Below, piece by piece: positions 9,728-19,341 of a stretch of DNA of 64,000 nucleotides (position 1 is the stretch's first letter; every line of letters begins with the position of its first letter). A model generated the notes under the pieces. It did not search any database, was not told the DNA's origin, and saw nothing but the letters and a program-made list of their open reading frames with translations. The position numbers and the translations under genes are program-made. Source of the DNA: Pseudomonas flavescens (GTDB taxonomy: Bacteria > Pseudomonadota > Gammaproteobacteria > Pseudomonadales > Pseudomonadaceae). The DNA is taken from the NCBI RefSeq assembly GCF_013408425.1, contig NZ_JACBYV010000001.1:1674001-1738000 (forward strand). The letters run 5' to 3'.

Positions 9728-11560
9728 TTGAGACGCCCTCTCCTCTCGCTGATTTTCGGCCTGGCCACCAGCTTCCCGGCCCTGGCAACGCTCAGCGAAA
9801 GCCACGGGTATGCGCAGTTCGGTGCGCTCAAGTATCCAGCCAGCTTCACCCACTTCGACTGGGTCAACCCCGAGGCCCCCAAAGGCGGCACCTTGCGGAT
9901 CATGGCGTCCGGCAGCTTCGACACGCTCAATCCCTACACCTTCAAGGGCACCAGCCCGGTCGCCACGGCCAACTTTCTGCAATATGGCGTGAACGAACTG
10001 AACGAGCCGCTGATGGTCGGCACCGGAATGTACGACCCCTCCGGTGATGAACCCGCGTCCAGTTACGGGCTGATCGCCCAGTCGGTGGAGTACAGCGAGG
10101 ATCGCAGCTGGGTGGTGTTCAATCTGCGTCCGGAGGCACGCTTCCATGATGGCAAGCCGATTACCGCCTACGACGTGGCTTTTTCGTACCGCCTGCTGCT
10201 CAAGGAGGGGCACCCGCAGTACCGCACCAACCTGCAGGAAGTGAAGCGGGTCGACATCCTCAATCGCCATCGCGTGCGTTTCGTTCTCAAGCGCTCGAAC
10301 AATCCGCTGCTGATCCTGCGCCTGGGCGAGTTGCCGGTGCTGCCGCAGCATTACTGGAAGGACCGCGATTTCAAAGCGACCACCTTCGAGCCACCACTGG
10401 GCAGCGGCCCTTATCGAATCACCCGGGTCAACCCCGGACGCAGCCTGAGCTTCGAGCGGGTCGAGGACTGGTGGGGCGCCTCGTTGCCGGTCAACCGCGG
10501 CAAGTACAACTTCGATCGCGTCGAGGTGGATTTCTACCGCGACAGCCATGTCGCCTTCGAAGCCTTCAAGGCCGGTGAGTTCGACCTCTACATCGAACAG
10601 CAGGCGAAGAACTGGGCCAACAGCTACCGCTTCCCCGCCGTCACTCGTGGCGATGTGGTACGTGCGGAAATTCCTCACCAGATTCCTACTCAGACTCAAG
10701 CGCTGTTCATGAACACGCGCCGTGGCACTTTCGAAGACGTGCGAGTCCGCGAGGCCCTGGGCCTGATGTTCGATTTCGAGTGGACCAACCGCACGCTCTT
10801 CAACAGCTCCTACACCCGTGCAGCAAGCTACTACCCGAACAGCGAGTTCTCTGCCAAGGGCAAGCCGGAAGGAGCAGAATGGCTGCTGCTGTCGCCCTTT
10901 CGTGCACAACTGCCGCCGAAGCTGTTCACCGAACCGTTCCAGATGCCGGTCACCGATGGCCGCGGCATCCCCCGCGAAACCTTGCGCCATGCCCTCGGTC
11001 TATTGGCCGACGCTGGCTGGAAACCCTCTGGCCAACGCTTGCTGAACGACAAGGGACAGGCGCTGCGTTTCGAGATCCTGCTGGTCAATCCCAACCTCGA
11101 GCGTATCCTTCAGCCCTTTACCGAAAACCTCGCGAGCATCGGCATACAGGCCAACCTGAGAACCGTGGATCGTGCCCAGTACAAGCAACGTCTGGATCAG
11201 TTCGAATTCGACATGATATTGCTGACCCTGCCGCAAACCCTCAGCCCAGGCCTGGAGCAGTCACTGTACTTCCACTCCAGCCAGGCCAGCGTCAAGGGCG
11301 GGAAGAATTACGCAGGCATCAACGACCCGGTGGTCGACGCCCTGCTGGAAAAACTGCTCTCTGCCCGCAGCCGCGACGAACAGGTGGCCGCTACCCGCGC
11401 CCTGGATCGGGTGATGCTCTGGCAGTACTACACCATTCCAAACTGGTACATCGACTATCACCGCCTGGCGTACCGCAATCGCTTTGCATTCGTCACCACG
11501 CCGCCCTACACGCTGGGGCTGCGCACCTGGTGGCTGAAAACCACGGAGAACACCCGATGA
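9728..11560 (+). CDS. nppA1: Periplasmic peptide-binding protein of Npp importer (SBP family 5), NppA1
   Basis: Extracellular solute-binding protein of the oligopeptide/YejA class (family 5). After a signal peptide (RRPLLSLIFGLATSFPALA) comes the typical opening YPASFTHFDWVNPEAPKGG and the DGKPITAYDVAFSYRLL family signature. By synteny with PA1811 it is NppA1, part of an importer reported to take up peptidyl-nucleoside antibiotics and short peptides. An in-frame ATG at 9638 would add 30 residues before the signal peptide. I prefer the TTG at 9728, or another TTG at 9722, because the signal peptide starts there; this is uncertain. The gene overlaps nppA2 by ATGA. Confidence 0.85.
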   Translation: MRRPLLSLIFGLATSFPALATLSESHGYAQFGALKYPASFTHFDWVNPEAPKGGTLRIMASGSFDTLNPYTFKGTSPVATANFLQYGVNELNEPLMVGTGMYDPSGDEPASSYGLIAQSVEYSEDRSWVVFNLRPEARFHDGKPITAYDVAFSYRLLLKEGHPQYRTNLQEVKRVDILNRHRVRFVLKRSNNPLLILRLGELPVLPQHYWKDRDFKATTFEPPLGSGPYRITRVNPGRSLSFERVEDWWGASLPVNRGKYNFDRVEVDFYRDSHVAFEAFKAGEFDLYIEQQAKNWANSYRFPAVTRGDVVRAEIPHQIPTQTQALFMNTRRGTFEDVRVREALGLMFDFEWTNRTLFNSSYTRAASYYPNSEFSAKGKPEGAEWLLLSPFRAQLPPKLFTEPFQMPVTDGRGIPRETLRHALGLLADAGWKPSGQRLLNDKGQALRFEILLVNPNLERILQPFTENLASIGIQANLRTVDRAQYKQRLDQFEFDMILLTLPQTLSPGLEQSLYFHSSQASVKGGKNYAGINDPVVDALLEKLLSARSRDEQVAATRALDRVMLWQYYTIPNWYIDYHRLAYRNRFAFVTTPPYTLGLRTWWLKTTENTR

Positions 11561-13407
11561 CGCATCCACTGCGCTCATTTCTGATGCATGGCAGCGCCCT
11601 GCTGCTGCTTGGCCTTGCCAGCCTGTCCCAGGCTGCCCCACAGCATGCCCTGACGCTTTACGGCGAGCCGCCGAAGTACCCGGCCAACTTCAAGCATTTC
11701 GACTACGTCAATCCCGATGCGCCCAAGGGTGGCATCCTGCGTCTGCCAGGCCTCAATGGCTTCGACAGCTTCAACCCGTTCATCCCCAAAGGTAACGCGG
11801 CCGACCGTGTAGGGCTGATCTACGACACCCTCACCTACCACTCGCCGGACGAGCCTTTCACCGAGTACGGGCTGCTGGCGGAAAAGGTCGAAAAGGCCGC
11901 AGACGACAGCTACGTACGCTTCTTCCTCAACCCCAAGGCGCGCTTCCACGACGGAGAGCCAGTGACCGCCGAGGACGTGATCTTCACCTTCAACGCGCTT
12001 CTCGAACATGGCGACCCCATGTACCGGCACTATTACGCCGATGTCGCCAAGGTCGTCGCCGAGAACGAACGCACCGTGCGCTTCGACTTCAAACACGCCG
12101 GCAACCGCGAGCTGCCGCTGATTCTCGGCCAGTTGGCGGTGCTGCCCAAGCACTGGTGGGCGGAGCGTGACTTCTCCCGAGGCAGCCTGGAAATTCCCCT
12201 GGGCAGCGGCCCGTACCGCATCGCGGGTTTCTCGCCGAACAGTTCGATCCGCTTCGAGCGCGTCAAGGACTGGTGGGCCAAGGACCTGCCCGTGGCCCGC
12301 GGCCAATACAACTTCGACGAGATTCGCATCGAGTACTTCCGCGACATGGCGGTGGCCCTCGAGGCGTTCAAGGCTGGCCAGTTCGACGTCAACCTCGAGT
12401 ACTCGGCCAAGGATTGGGCCACCGGCTACAACTCACCGGCCCTGCGCGCCGGGCGCTTCGTGCAGGAGGCCTTCCCCAACCGCAATCCGGCCGGCATGCA
12501 GGGTTTCGTGTTCAACATCCGTAAGCCGATGTTCCAGGATCCACGCGTGCGTGAGGCGATCGCGCTGCTGTTCGATTTCGAGTGGGCCAACAAGCAGCTG
12601 TTCTACGGCGCCTACAAGCGCACCAACAGCTACTTCGAGAACTCGGAAATGGCTGCCACCGGTCTGCCCAGCGAAGCTGAGCTGAAGCTGCTGGAGCCAC
12701 TGCGCGGGAAGATCCCGGAAAAGGTGTTCACCGAGACGTTCAAATCACCGGTCAGCGATGGCAGCGGCATCATCCGTGACCAGGCGCGCCGCGCGTATCA
12801 GTTGCTCACGGAGGCAGGCTATCGCATCGAGAACGACAAGATGGTCGACGCCAACGGCAACCAGCTGGCCTTCGAGTTTCTCAATCACCAGGCCAACCTG
12901 GAGCGGGTGATCCTGCCGTTCAAGCGTAATCTCGCGGAGCTGGGCATCGACCTGCAGATCCGCCGCGTCGACGTATCCCAGTACATCAACCGCCTGCGCT
13001 CGCGGGACTTCGAAATGACCTCGACGATCTGGCCGCAGTCCAGCTCTCCAGGCAACGAACAGCGCGAATTCTGGCACTCCAGCAGCGCCGACAATCCAGG
13101 CAGCCGCAACGTCATCGGCTTGCGCGATCCGGCAATCGATCAACTGGTAGACGGCTTGATCCGCTCCGACTCGCGGGCGTCGCTGATCACCCATACCAGA
13201 GCGCTGGATCGCGTTCTGCTATGGGGCAACTACGTCGTGCCCAACTATTACGTCGACGCCTACCGCGTGGCCTACTGGAAGCGCTTCGGGCATCCGGAAA
13301 AATCGCCGTTGTACGATTACGGCCTGATGACCTGGTGGCAGGAAAAACCCGTCGGCGAAGTGGTCACCCCTGAAGAAGCGCCCACCACCGAGCAGGAAGA
13401 ACGCTAG
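11557..13407 (+). CDS. nppA2: Second periplasmic peptide-binding protein of Npp importer, NppA2
   Basis: A 616-residue family 5 solute-binding protein, clearly paralogous to NppA1. They share YPANFKHFDYVNPDAPKGG, DGEPVTAEDVIFTFNALL, PLGSGPYRI and EAFKAGQFD. A signal peptide (LMHGSALLLLGLASLSQAA) is present. The ATG at 11557 overlaps the nppA1 stop (ATGA), and the open frame reading further upstream is only a chance extension inside nppA1. The protein has an acidic, proline- and glutamate-rich C-terminal tail absent from NppA1. Two binding proteins for one permease pair suggest a widened ligand range. Confidence 0.9.
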   Translation: MTHPLRSFLMHGSALLLLGLASLSQAAPQHALTLYGEPPKYPANFKHFDYVNPDAPKGGILRLPGLNGFDSFNPFIPKGNAADRVGLIYDTLTYHSPDEPFTEYGLLAEKVEKAADDSYVRFFLNPKARFHDGEPVTAEDVIFTFNALLEHGDPMYRHYYADVAKVVAENERTVRFDFKHAGNRELPLILGQLAVLPKHWWAERDFSRGSLEIPLGSGPYRIAGFSPNSSIRFERVKDWWAKDLPVARGQYNFDEIRIEYFRDMAVALEAFKAGQFDVNLEYSAKDWATGYNSPALRAGRFVQEAFPNRNPAGMQGFVFNIRKPMFQDPRVREAIALLFDFEWANKQLFYGAYKRTNSYFENSEMAATGLPSEAELKLLEPLRGKIPEKVFTETFKSPVSDGSGIIRDQARRAYQLLTEAGYRIENDKMVDANGNQLAFEFLNHQANLERVILPFKRNLAELGIDLQIRRVDVSQYINRLRSRDFEMTSTIWPQSSSPGNEQREFWHSSSADNPGSRNVIGLRDPAIDQLVDGLIRSDSRASLITHTRALDRVLLWGNYVVPNYYVDAYRVAYWKRFGHPEKSPLYDYGLMTWWQEKPVGEVVTPEEAPTTEQEER

Positions 13408-14496
13408 ATGCTGTCCTATATCCTGCGGCGCCTGCTGCTGATCATTCCGACCCTGTTCGGCATTCTGGTGATCAACTTCGTGATCATCCAGGCCGCCCCC
13501 GGTGGCCCGGTCGAGCAGATGATCGCCAAACTCGAAGGTTTCGATGCCGCCTCCGGTGGGGCCACCGGAAGAATCTCCGGAGGCGGCGGTGGCGAGGTGT
13601 CCACCGCCGGTTCCAATTACCGCGGCGCGCAGGGCCTCGACCCCGAGCTGATCGCCGAGATCGAGAAGATGTACGGCTTCGACAAGTCGGCGCCCGAGCG
13701 TTTCTGGATCATGCTCAAGAACTACGCCCAACTGGATTTCGGCGAGAGTTTCTTCCGTGACGCCAAGGTCATCGACCTGATCATGGAGAAGATGCCCGTA
13801 TCCATATCCCTCGGGCTATGGAGCACCCTGATCATGTACCTGGTATCCATTCCGCTGGGCATTGCCAAGGCCACCCGACACGGCAGCGCCTTCGACGTCT
13901 GGACCAGCTCGGCGATCATCATCGGCTACGCGATTCCGGCATTCCTGTTCGCCATCCTGCTGATCGTGCTGTTCGCTGGTGGTAGCTATTACGACTGGTT
14001 CCCGCTGCGCGGACTGACCTCGAGCAACTTCGACGAACTGAGCTTCAGCGGCAAACTGCTGGACTACTTCTGGCACCTGGCACTGCCGGTCACGGCGCTG
14101 GTGATCGGCAACTTCGCCACCCTCACCCTGCTGACCAAGAACAGCTTCCTCGACGAGATCAACAAGCAATACGTGACCACCGCCAGGGCCAAGGGCCTGA
14201 GCAACACCCGCGTGCTCTACGGCCACGTGTTCCGCAACGCCATGCTGCTGATCATCGCCGGTTTTCCGGCCGCCTTCATCGGCATCTTCTTCACCGGATC
14301 CTTGCTGATCGAGGTGATCTTCTCTCTCGACGGCCTCGGCCTGCTGAGTTTCGAGGCGGCGATCAACCGCGATTATCCGGTGGTCTTCGGCACCCTGTTC
14401 ATCTTCACCTTGCTGGGACTGGTCGTGAAACTGATCGGCGACATCACTTACACCCTGGTCGATCCGCGTATCGACTTCGAAAGCAGGGAGGCCTGA
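13408..14496 (+). CDS. nppB: ABC peptide importer permease, YejB/DppB-like, NppB
   Basis: A 362-residue inner-membrane permease with the DppB/OppB architecture: an N-terminal membrane helix ([17 protein letters not shown]), a long periplasmic loop and five further helices. The EAA motif [25 protein letters not shown] contacts the ATPase. The periplasmic loop carries a glycine/serine-rich insert around residues 48-70 ([15 protein letters not shown]), as seen in YejB-type permeases. The start codon follows the nppA2 stop with no gap. Confidence 0.92.
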   Translation: MLSYILRRLLLIIPTLFGILVINFVIIQAAPGGPVEQMIAKLEGFDAASGGATGRISGGGGGEVSTAGSNYRGAQGLDPELIAEIEKMYGFDKSAPERFWIMLKNYAQLDFGESFFRDAKVIDLIMEKMPVSISLGLWSTLIMYLVSIPLGIAKATRHGSAFDVWTSSAIIIGYAIPAFLFAILLIVLFAGGSYYDWFPLRGLTSSNFDELSFSGKLLDYFWHLALPVTALVIGNFATLTLLTKNSFLDEINKQYVTTARAKGLSNTRVLYGHVFRNAMLLIIAGFPAAFIGIFFTGSLLIEVIFSLDGLGLLSFEAAINRDYPVVFGTLFIFTLLGLVVKLIGDITYTLVDPRIDFESREA

Positions 14497-14499
14497 CTC

Positions 14500-15519
14500 A
14501 TGGCCCTTTCCCCGCTCAACCAACGCCGATTCGAACGCTTCAAGGCCCACAAACGGGGCTGGTGGTCGCTATGGATCTTCCTTGCGCTGTTCTTCGTGAC
14601 CCTCGGCGCCGAGCTGATCGCCAACGATAAACCACTGGTGGTCAGCTATGACGGCGAGCTGTATTACCCCGTGCTCAAGCGCTACCCGGAAACCACCTTC
14701 GGTGGCGAGTTCCCGCTGCAGGCCAATTACAAAAGCCCGTATATCCGCGATCTGATCGAGCAGAAGGATGGCTGGATGGTCTGGCCGCCGATTCCCTACA
14801 GCTACTCCAGCATCAATTACGACCTCAAGGTACCCGCCCCCGCACCGCCCTCGGCGGACAATTGGCTGGGCACCGATGACCAGGGGCGTGACGTGCTCGC
14901 CCGGGTGATCTACGGCTTCCGGGTGTCCGTGCTGTTCGCCCTGACCCTGACGCTGGCGAGCTCGGTGATCGGCGTTGCCGCGGGCGCCTTGCAAGGCTTC
15001 TATGGTGGCTGGGTCGATTTGACCGGGCAGCGCATTCTGGAAATCTGGTCAGGCCTTCCGGTGCTGTACCTGCTGATCATCCTCGCCAGCTTCGTGCAGC
15101 CCAACTTCTGGTGGCTACTGGGGCTGATGCTGCTCTTCTCGTGGATGAGCCTGGTGGATGTGGTACGGGCTGAATTCCTCCGTGGCCGCAACCTGGAGTA
15201 CGTGCGCGCTGCCCGCGCGCTGGGCATGCGCAATGGCTCGATCATGTTCCGACACATCCTGCCCAACGCCATGGTGTCGACCATGACCTTCCTGCCCTTC
15301 ATCCTCACTGGCGCCATCGGCACCCTCACCGCGCTGGACTTCCTCGGCTTCGGCCTGCCTGCCGGCGCCCCGTCGCTTGGCGAGCTGGTCGCCCAGGGCA
15401 AGTCCAACCTGCAGGCGCCATGGTTGGGGATCAGCGCCTTCGCCGTGCTGGCCATCATGCTCAGCCTGCTGGTGTTCATTGGTGAGGCCGCTCGCGATGC
15501 CTTCGACCCGAGGAAATAA
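14500..15519 (+). CDS. nppC: ABC peptide importer permease, YejE/DppC-like, NppC
   Basis: A 339-residue permease, partner of NppB. It has one N-terminal transmembrane helix, then a soluble loop containing WLGTDDQGRDVLARVIYGFRVS, the signature of the DppC/OppC family. Five more helices and the EAA loop AARALGMRNGSIMFRHILPNAM follow. The start is 3 nt after the nppB stop. The loop is longer than in DppC, which fits the YejE subgroup. Confidence 0.92.
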   Translation: MALSPLNQRRFERFKAHKRGWWSLWIFLALFFVTLGAELIANDKPLVVSYDGELYYPVLKRYPETTFGGEFPLQANYKSPYIRDLIEQKDGWMVWPPIPYSYSSINYDLKVPAPAPPSADNWLGTDDQGRDVLARVIYGFRVSVLFALTLTLASSVIGVAAGALQGFYGGWVDLTGQRILEIWSGLPVLYLLIILASFVQPNFWWLLGLMLLFSWMSLVDVVRAEFLRGRNLEYVRAARALGMRNGSIMFRHILPNAMVSTMTFLPFILTGAIGTLTALDFLGFGLPAGAPSLGELVAQGKSNLQAPWLGISAFAVLAIMLSLLVFIGEAARDAFDPRK

Positions 15520-15520
15520 G

Positions 15521-17134
15521 ATGACCTATCCCGAAAACCTCGTCGAAGTCCGTGACCTGTCCGTTGCATTCGTCAATGGCGACAGCCACCGGCAGGTGGT
15601 CAACACCATCAGCTTCGACATTCGCCGGGGCGAAACCCTGGCTCTGGTCGGTGAAAGCGGCTCTGGCAAATCGGTTACCGCCCATTCGATCCTGCGTTTG
15701 CTGCCCTACCCGCAGGCGCAGCACCCCAGTGGCAGCATTCACTACGCCGGTGAGGATCTGCTCAAGATCAGCGAGAGAAAGCTGCGCGGCATTCGTGGCA
15801 ACCGTATCGCCATGGTGTTTCAGGAACCGATGACCTCGCTGAACCCGCTGCACAGCATCGAGAAGCAGATCAACGAGGTGCTTGCCCTGCACAAGGGCCT
15901 GAGTGGCAAGGCAGCCACACGGCGCACTCTGGAGCTGCTCGAGCTGGTCGGCATACCGGAGCCGCAGAAGCGCCTCAAGGCCCTGCCCCACGAGCTCTCT
16001 GGCGGGCAGCGGCAACGGGTGATGATCGCCATGGCCCTGGCCAACGAGCCGGAACTGCTGATCGCCGACGAGCCGACCACCGCCCTCGACGTCACCGTGC
16101 AATTGAAGATTCTCGAATTGCTCAAGGAGCTGCAGGCGCGTCTGGGCATGGCCATGCTGATCATCAGCCACGACCTCAACCTGGTGCGACGTATCGCTAA
16201 CCGCGTCTGCGTGATGCAGAACGGCGAACTGGTCGAACAGGCTCAATGCGAGGCGCTGTTCACCAGCCCGCAACACCCCTACACCCGCGAACTGCTGGCC
16301 GCCGAACCGGATGGCAACCCGGTGGCCACGCAAGCCGCTGAAACCATGCTCGAAGTGGATGACCTGCGCGTCTGGTTTCCGATCAAGAAAGGCCTGCTGC
16401 GCCGCACCGTCGATCATGTAAAAGCGGTGGATGGCATCAATTTCAGCCTGCAGCGCGGCCAGACGCTGGGTATCGTCGGCGAAAGCGGCTCCGGAAAATC
16501 CACGCTGGGGCTGGCCATTTTGCGCCTGATCGGCAGCCAGGGCGGCATACGCTTCGACAAACAGTCACTCGATGGCTTGTCGCAAACGCAGGTGCGTCCA
16601 TTCAGGCGACAGATGCAGGTGGTGTTCCAGGATCCCTTCGGCAGCCTCAGCCCGCGCATGACGGTGGCCATGATCGTTGGCGAAGGCCTGCGTATCCATG
16701 GCATCGGCAATGCTGGCGAACAGGAGCAGGCGATCATCGACGCGCTTCAGGAAGTCGGTCTGGATCCCGAAAGCCGCCACCGCTACCCCCACGAGTTCTC
16801 CGGTGGACAGCGGCAACGTATCGCCATCGCTCGCGCCCTGGTGCTCAAACCGGCGCTGATTCTGCTGGATGAACCTACGTCGGCACTGGATCGTACCGTG
16901 CAACGTCAGGTCGTCGAGCTGCTGCGTTCGCTGCAGACCAAGTACAACCTGACCTACCTGTTCATCAGCCATGACCTTGCAGTGGTACGAGCGCTCAGCC
17001 ATCAGTTGATGGTGGTCAAGCAAGGTCAGGTGGTCGAGCAAGGCGACGCCGAGGCGATCTTCCGGGCACCACAGCACGCCTACACCCAGCAACTGCTGGA
17101 AGCGGCGTTTCTGTCGCCGGCCAGCAGCGCATAA
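15521..17134 (+). CDS. nppD: Dual ATPase of peptide importer, YejF-like, NppD
   Basis: A 537-residue ATPase with two complete nucleotide-binding domains in one chain. Domain 1 (about 5-260) has Walker A GESGSGKS, signature LSGGQRQRVMIAMALA and Walker B LLIADEPTTALD. Domain 2 (about 275-530) has a second GESGSGKS, FSGGQRQRIAIARAL and LILLDEPTSALD. It powers NppBC, consistent with YejF. The start ATG lies 1 nt after the nppC stop. It is the last gene of the operon and is followed at once by an intrinsic terminator. Confidence 0.94.
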   Translation: MTYPENLVEVRDLSVAFVNGDSHRQVVNTISFDIRRGETLALVGESGSGKSVTAHSILRLLPYPQAQHPSGSIHYAGEDLLKISERKLRGIRGNRIAMVFQEPMTSLNPLHSIEKQINEVLALHKGLSGKAATRRTLELLELVGIPEPQKRLKALPHELSGGQRQRVMIAMALANEPELLIADEPTTALDVTVQLKILELLKELQARLGMAMLIISHDLNLVRRIANRVCVMQNGELVEQAQCEALFTSPQHPYTRELLAAEPDGNPVATQAAETMLEVDDLRVWFPIKKGLLRRTVDHVKAVDGINFSLQRGQTLGIVGESGSGKSTLGLAILRLIGSQGGIRFDKQSLDGLSQTQVRPFRRQMQVVFQDPFGSLSPRMTVAMIVGEGLRIHGIGNAGEQEQAIIDALQEVGLDPESRHRYPHEFSGGQRQRIAIARALVLKPALILLDEPTSALDRTVQRQVVELLRSLQTKYNLTYLFISHDLAVVRALSHQLMVVKQGQVVEQGDAEAIFRAPQHAYTQQLLEAAFLSPASSA

Positions 17135-17153
17135 ACCTGCGGTAATGCAACGC

Positions 17154-17190
17154 AAAAGGCCCCGCTGTCCTGCGACGCGGGGCCTTTTCT
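17154..17190 (+). terminator. Intrinsic terminator of npp operon
   Basis: A 12-bp inverted repeat (AAAAGGCCCCGC / GCGGGGCCTTTT) with an 11-nt loop ends in a T-rich tail 20 nt after the nppD stop. Confidence 0.85.
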
Positions 17191-17217
17191 TTGCACCGAG
17201 ACAGGTCGGCAGAAACA

Positions 17218-17243
17218 CAAAGGCCCCGAAACCGGGGCCTTTG
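17218..17243 (-). terminator. Intrinsic terminator of ppiD
   Basis: AAAGGCCCC and GGGGCCTTT arms around a 6-nt centre lie directly beyond the ppiD stop. Together with the npp terminator it forms a back-to-back pair between two converging genes. Confidence 0.75.
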
Positions 17244-17264
17244 CTCACTGGCGGACAGCGGCGC

Positions 17265-19124
17265 TTAGAAGCGCTCGATGTCTGCCTTGCTCTCCAACTG
17301 CTTGCGGAAGGCTGCAAAGTCCTGCTGGCCACTGCGCGAAGCGAGGAAACGGCGGTACATCGCCTTCTCCTCATCACTCAGTGCCTGCTCAGGCTCGCTG
17401 ACACCCTTCAGGCGTACCACCACGAAGTCACCGTTGCCCAGCGTAACGCCAGTGAACTCGGAAGCGTCACCAGTCGGCTTGGGCATGCGGAACAGCGCCT
17501 GCAGCACGGCCGGGTCGACACCTTCCTGGTTACGGGTAGCGGCTTCCACCACCTGCCAGTCACCGCCCTCTGCCTGCGCCTTGCCGTCACGCAGCTCGGC
17601 GACCAGCGCCTCGCCAGCGGCCTTGGCCGCTTCGCTGGCACGGGTCTGGGTCAGTTGGCCACGGATGCTGTCGCTCACCTGCTCCAGCGTCAGCTGTTGC
17701 GGCTTGCGGTGCTCCTTGACGCGAACGACCACCAGTGTGCTCGGGTCGAGCTCGATGGCACCGCTGTTGCTGCCATCTTCCAGGACTTCCTGACTGAATG
17801 CAGCCTGCAGCACCTGACGGTTGCTGGCTAGGCCCTGGCCACCCTGACGACCGAACGGCTCGCTGGTCTGCACTTTCAGACCGAGTTCCTGAGCTGGCTG
17901 AACCAGATCGGAGGACTCGAATGCGGCGTCTTCCAGCTGCTTGGTAGCTTCGACGAAACGCTGCTCGACACGCTGCGCCTTGAGATCGGCCTCGAGCTTG
18001 TCCTTCATGCTGGCGAGCGTCGGGACCTCAGGCGCCTGTACGCCCAGCAGCTTGATCAGGTGCCAGCCGAATTCGCTGCGTACCGGTGCCGATACTTCGT
18101 CCTTGTTCAATGCGTATAGGGCATCCTCGAAGGCAGGGTCGTAGACACCCTTGCCTGCGTAACCGAGATCACCACCTTCGTTGGCGGAACCCGGGTCCTG
18201 GGAGAACTCCTTGGCCAGCGCAGCGAAGTCTTCGCCTTGCTGCAGACGCTTCTGCACGTCGTCGATCTTGGCTTTGGCCTGCTCGTCGCTGACGTCGCCG
18301 CCGACCTCGATGAGGATATGGGCTGCCTGGCGTTGCTCTGCCAGGTTGGCGATCTCCGACTCGTAGGCAGCCTTCAGCTCTTCGTCGCTGACGGAAATTT
18401 CCGAGAAGAAGGCATCCTTCTTCAGCTCGACGTACTCGAGTACCACCTGCTCCGGGCTCATGAACTGAGACTGCTGGGCGTCGTAGTAAGCTTTGACGTC
18501 GTCGTCGCTGACCTGCACCGAGCCGGCATCCACCTTGATGGTGCGGGTGGCGAAATCGCGGGTCTGCTTTTCCAGGCGAGCGAATGCCGACACTTCTTCA
18601 TCGGTGACGAAACCGCTACCGGACAGACCTGCACGCAGCTGGCCGATCAGCATTTCCTGCTCGAGCATCTGACGGAACTGCATACGGGTGTAGCCAAGCT
18701 GGCGGATCACCTGATCGAAACGCTCGGCGTTGAAGCGGCCATCCACCTGAAATTCAGGTGTCTGCACGATTACCTGATCGAGAGCGGGTTGAGAAAAGGC
18801 GAATTTGGCATCCGCAGCGCCCTGCAGCAGCAGAGAACGCTCGATCAAGCCTTTCAGCGAAGCCTCACGCAGCAGATTTTCGTCCAGCAGAGATGGGTCG
18901 AATTCCTGGCCGAGCTGCTGCAACAGCTGACGGCGCTGCATTTCCACAGCTTGATTGAGTTCGTTCTGGCTGATCGCCTGGCCATTCACTTCGGCAGCAT
19001 TCTGGCTGTTGCTGGCACCCGTGATGATGGCGTCAACGCCGGTCAACGCCATGAGGACGACGATCAGGCCGATGATGGTTTTGGCAATCCAACCCTGTGA
19101 ATTGTCCCTGATATTTTGCAGCAT
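17265..19124 (-). CDS. ppiD: Periplasmic folding chaperone / parvulin-type prolyl isomerase PpiD
   Basis: A 619-residue inner-membrane-anchored periplasmic chaperone. One transmembrane helix near the N-terminus (WIAKTIIGLIVVLMALTGVDAII) is followed by a SurA-N-like chaperone region and a parvulin domain (about 255-355: AAHILIEVGGDVSDEQA to FGWHLIKLL), then a second, degenerate isomerase region. PpiD works at the Sec translocon exit on newly exported proteins. Length matches E. coli PpiD (623 aa). It stands downstream of hupB but is separated from it by a structured region and a terminator. In P. aeruginosa fabI lies on its downstream side; here it does not. Confidence 0.93.
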   Translation of the reverse strand: MLQNIRDNSQGWIAKTIIGLIVVLMALTGVDAIITGASNSQNAAEVNGQAISQNELNQAVEMQRRQLLQQLGQEFDPSLLDENLLREASLKGLIERSLLLQGAADAKFAFSQPALDQVIVQTPEFQVDGRFNAERFDQVIRQLGYTRMQFRQMLEQEMLIGQLRAGLSGSGFVTDEEVSAFARLEKQTRDFATRTIKVDAGSVQVSDDDVKAYYDAQQSQFMSPEQVVLEYVELKKDAFFSEISVSDEELKAAYESEIANLAEQRQAAHILIEVGGDVSDEQAKAKIDDVQKRLQQGEDFAALAKEFSQDPGSANEGGDLGYAGKGVYDPAFEDALYALNKDEVSAPVRSEFGWHLIKLLGVQAPEVPTLASMKDKLEADLKAQRVEQRFVEATKQLEDAAFESSDLVQPAQELGLKVQTSEPFGRQGGQGLASNRQVLQAAFSQEVLEDGSNSGAIELDPSTLVVVRVKEHRKPQQLTLEQVSDSIRGQLTQTRASEAAKAAGEALVAELRDGKAQAEGGDWQVVEAATRNQEGVDPAVLQALFRMPKPTGDASEFTGVTLGNGDFVVVRLKGVSEPEQALSDEEKAMYRRFLASRSGQQDFAAFRKQLESKADIERF

Positions 19125-19184
19125 GCTTCCCCCAGAACGACCACGTACTAAGAATGGCCGCGCAGCGTGGGTAAAATCCGGATA

Positions 19185-19213
19185 GAAGAAAGGCGCATCC
19201 TGGGATGCGCCTT
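19185..19213 (-). terminator. Terminator between hupB and ppiD
   Basis: A perfect 11-bp stem (AAGGCGCATCC / GGATGCGCCTT) with a 2-nt centre, followed on the minus strand by TTTCTTC. It ends hupB, or a short RNA upstream, about 60 nt before the ppiD start. Confidence 0.75.
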
Positions 19214-19254
19214 CTCGTAACGTGCGAAGCGGATCGGGATCATCAATCTACAAT

Positions 19255-19335
19255 CCCCGGCGTTACGGACCAGAAGGTCCTATTGCCGCTCCGCAACCGA
19301 GCCGGGGTTAACCGACCCGGCGGGCAAAAGCCCGA
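19255..19335 (-). ncRNA. Candidate structured RNA in hupB 3' region
   Basis: On the minus strand, right after the hupB stop, a hairpin CGGGC-TTTT-GCCCG (19322-19335) is followed by what folds on paper as a three-way junction. The outer stem is CCCCGGC/GCCGGGG (19301-19307 with 19255-19261). It encloses one hairpin with stem TTGC/GCAA and another, GGACC-TTCT-GGTCC (19267-19280). An intrinsic terminator follows about 40 nt later. It could be a 3'-UTR-derived small RNA or a leader of ppiD. I cannot match it to a named RNA family. Confidence 0.35.
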
Positions 19336-19341
19336 AGACGC

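Noticed and set aside
8187..9788. 533-codon open frame antisense to mltD
   Set aside because: A GC-rich shadow frame; mltD has lipobox, SLT and LysM motifs in the other direction.
10780..11556. N-terminal extension of NppA2 (875 codons in total)
   Set aside because: The extension lies wholly inside nppA1 and has no family similarity; the signal peptide starts at 11557.
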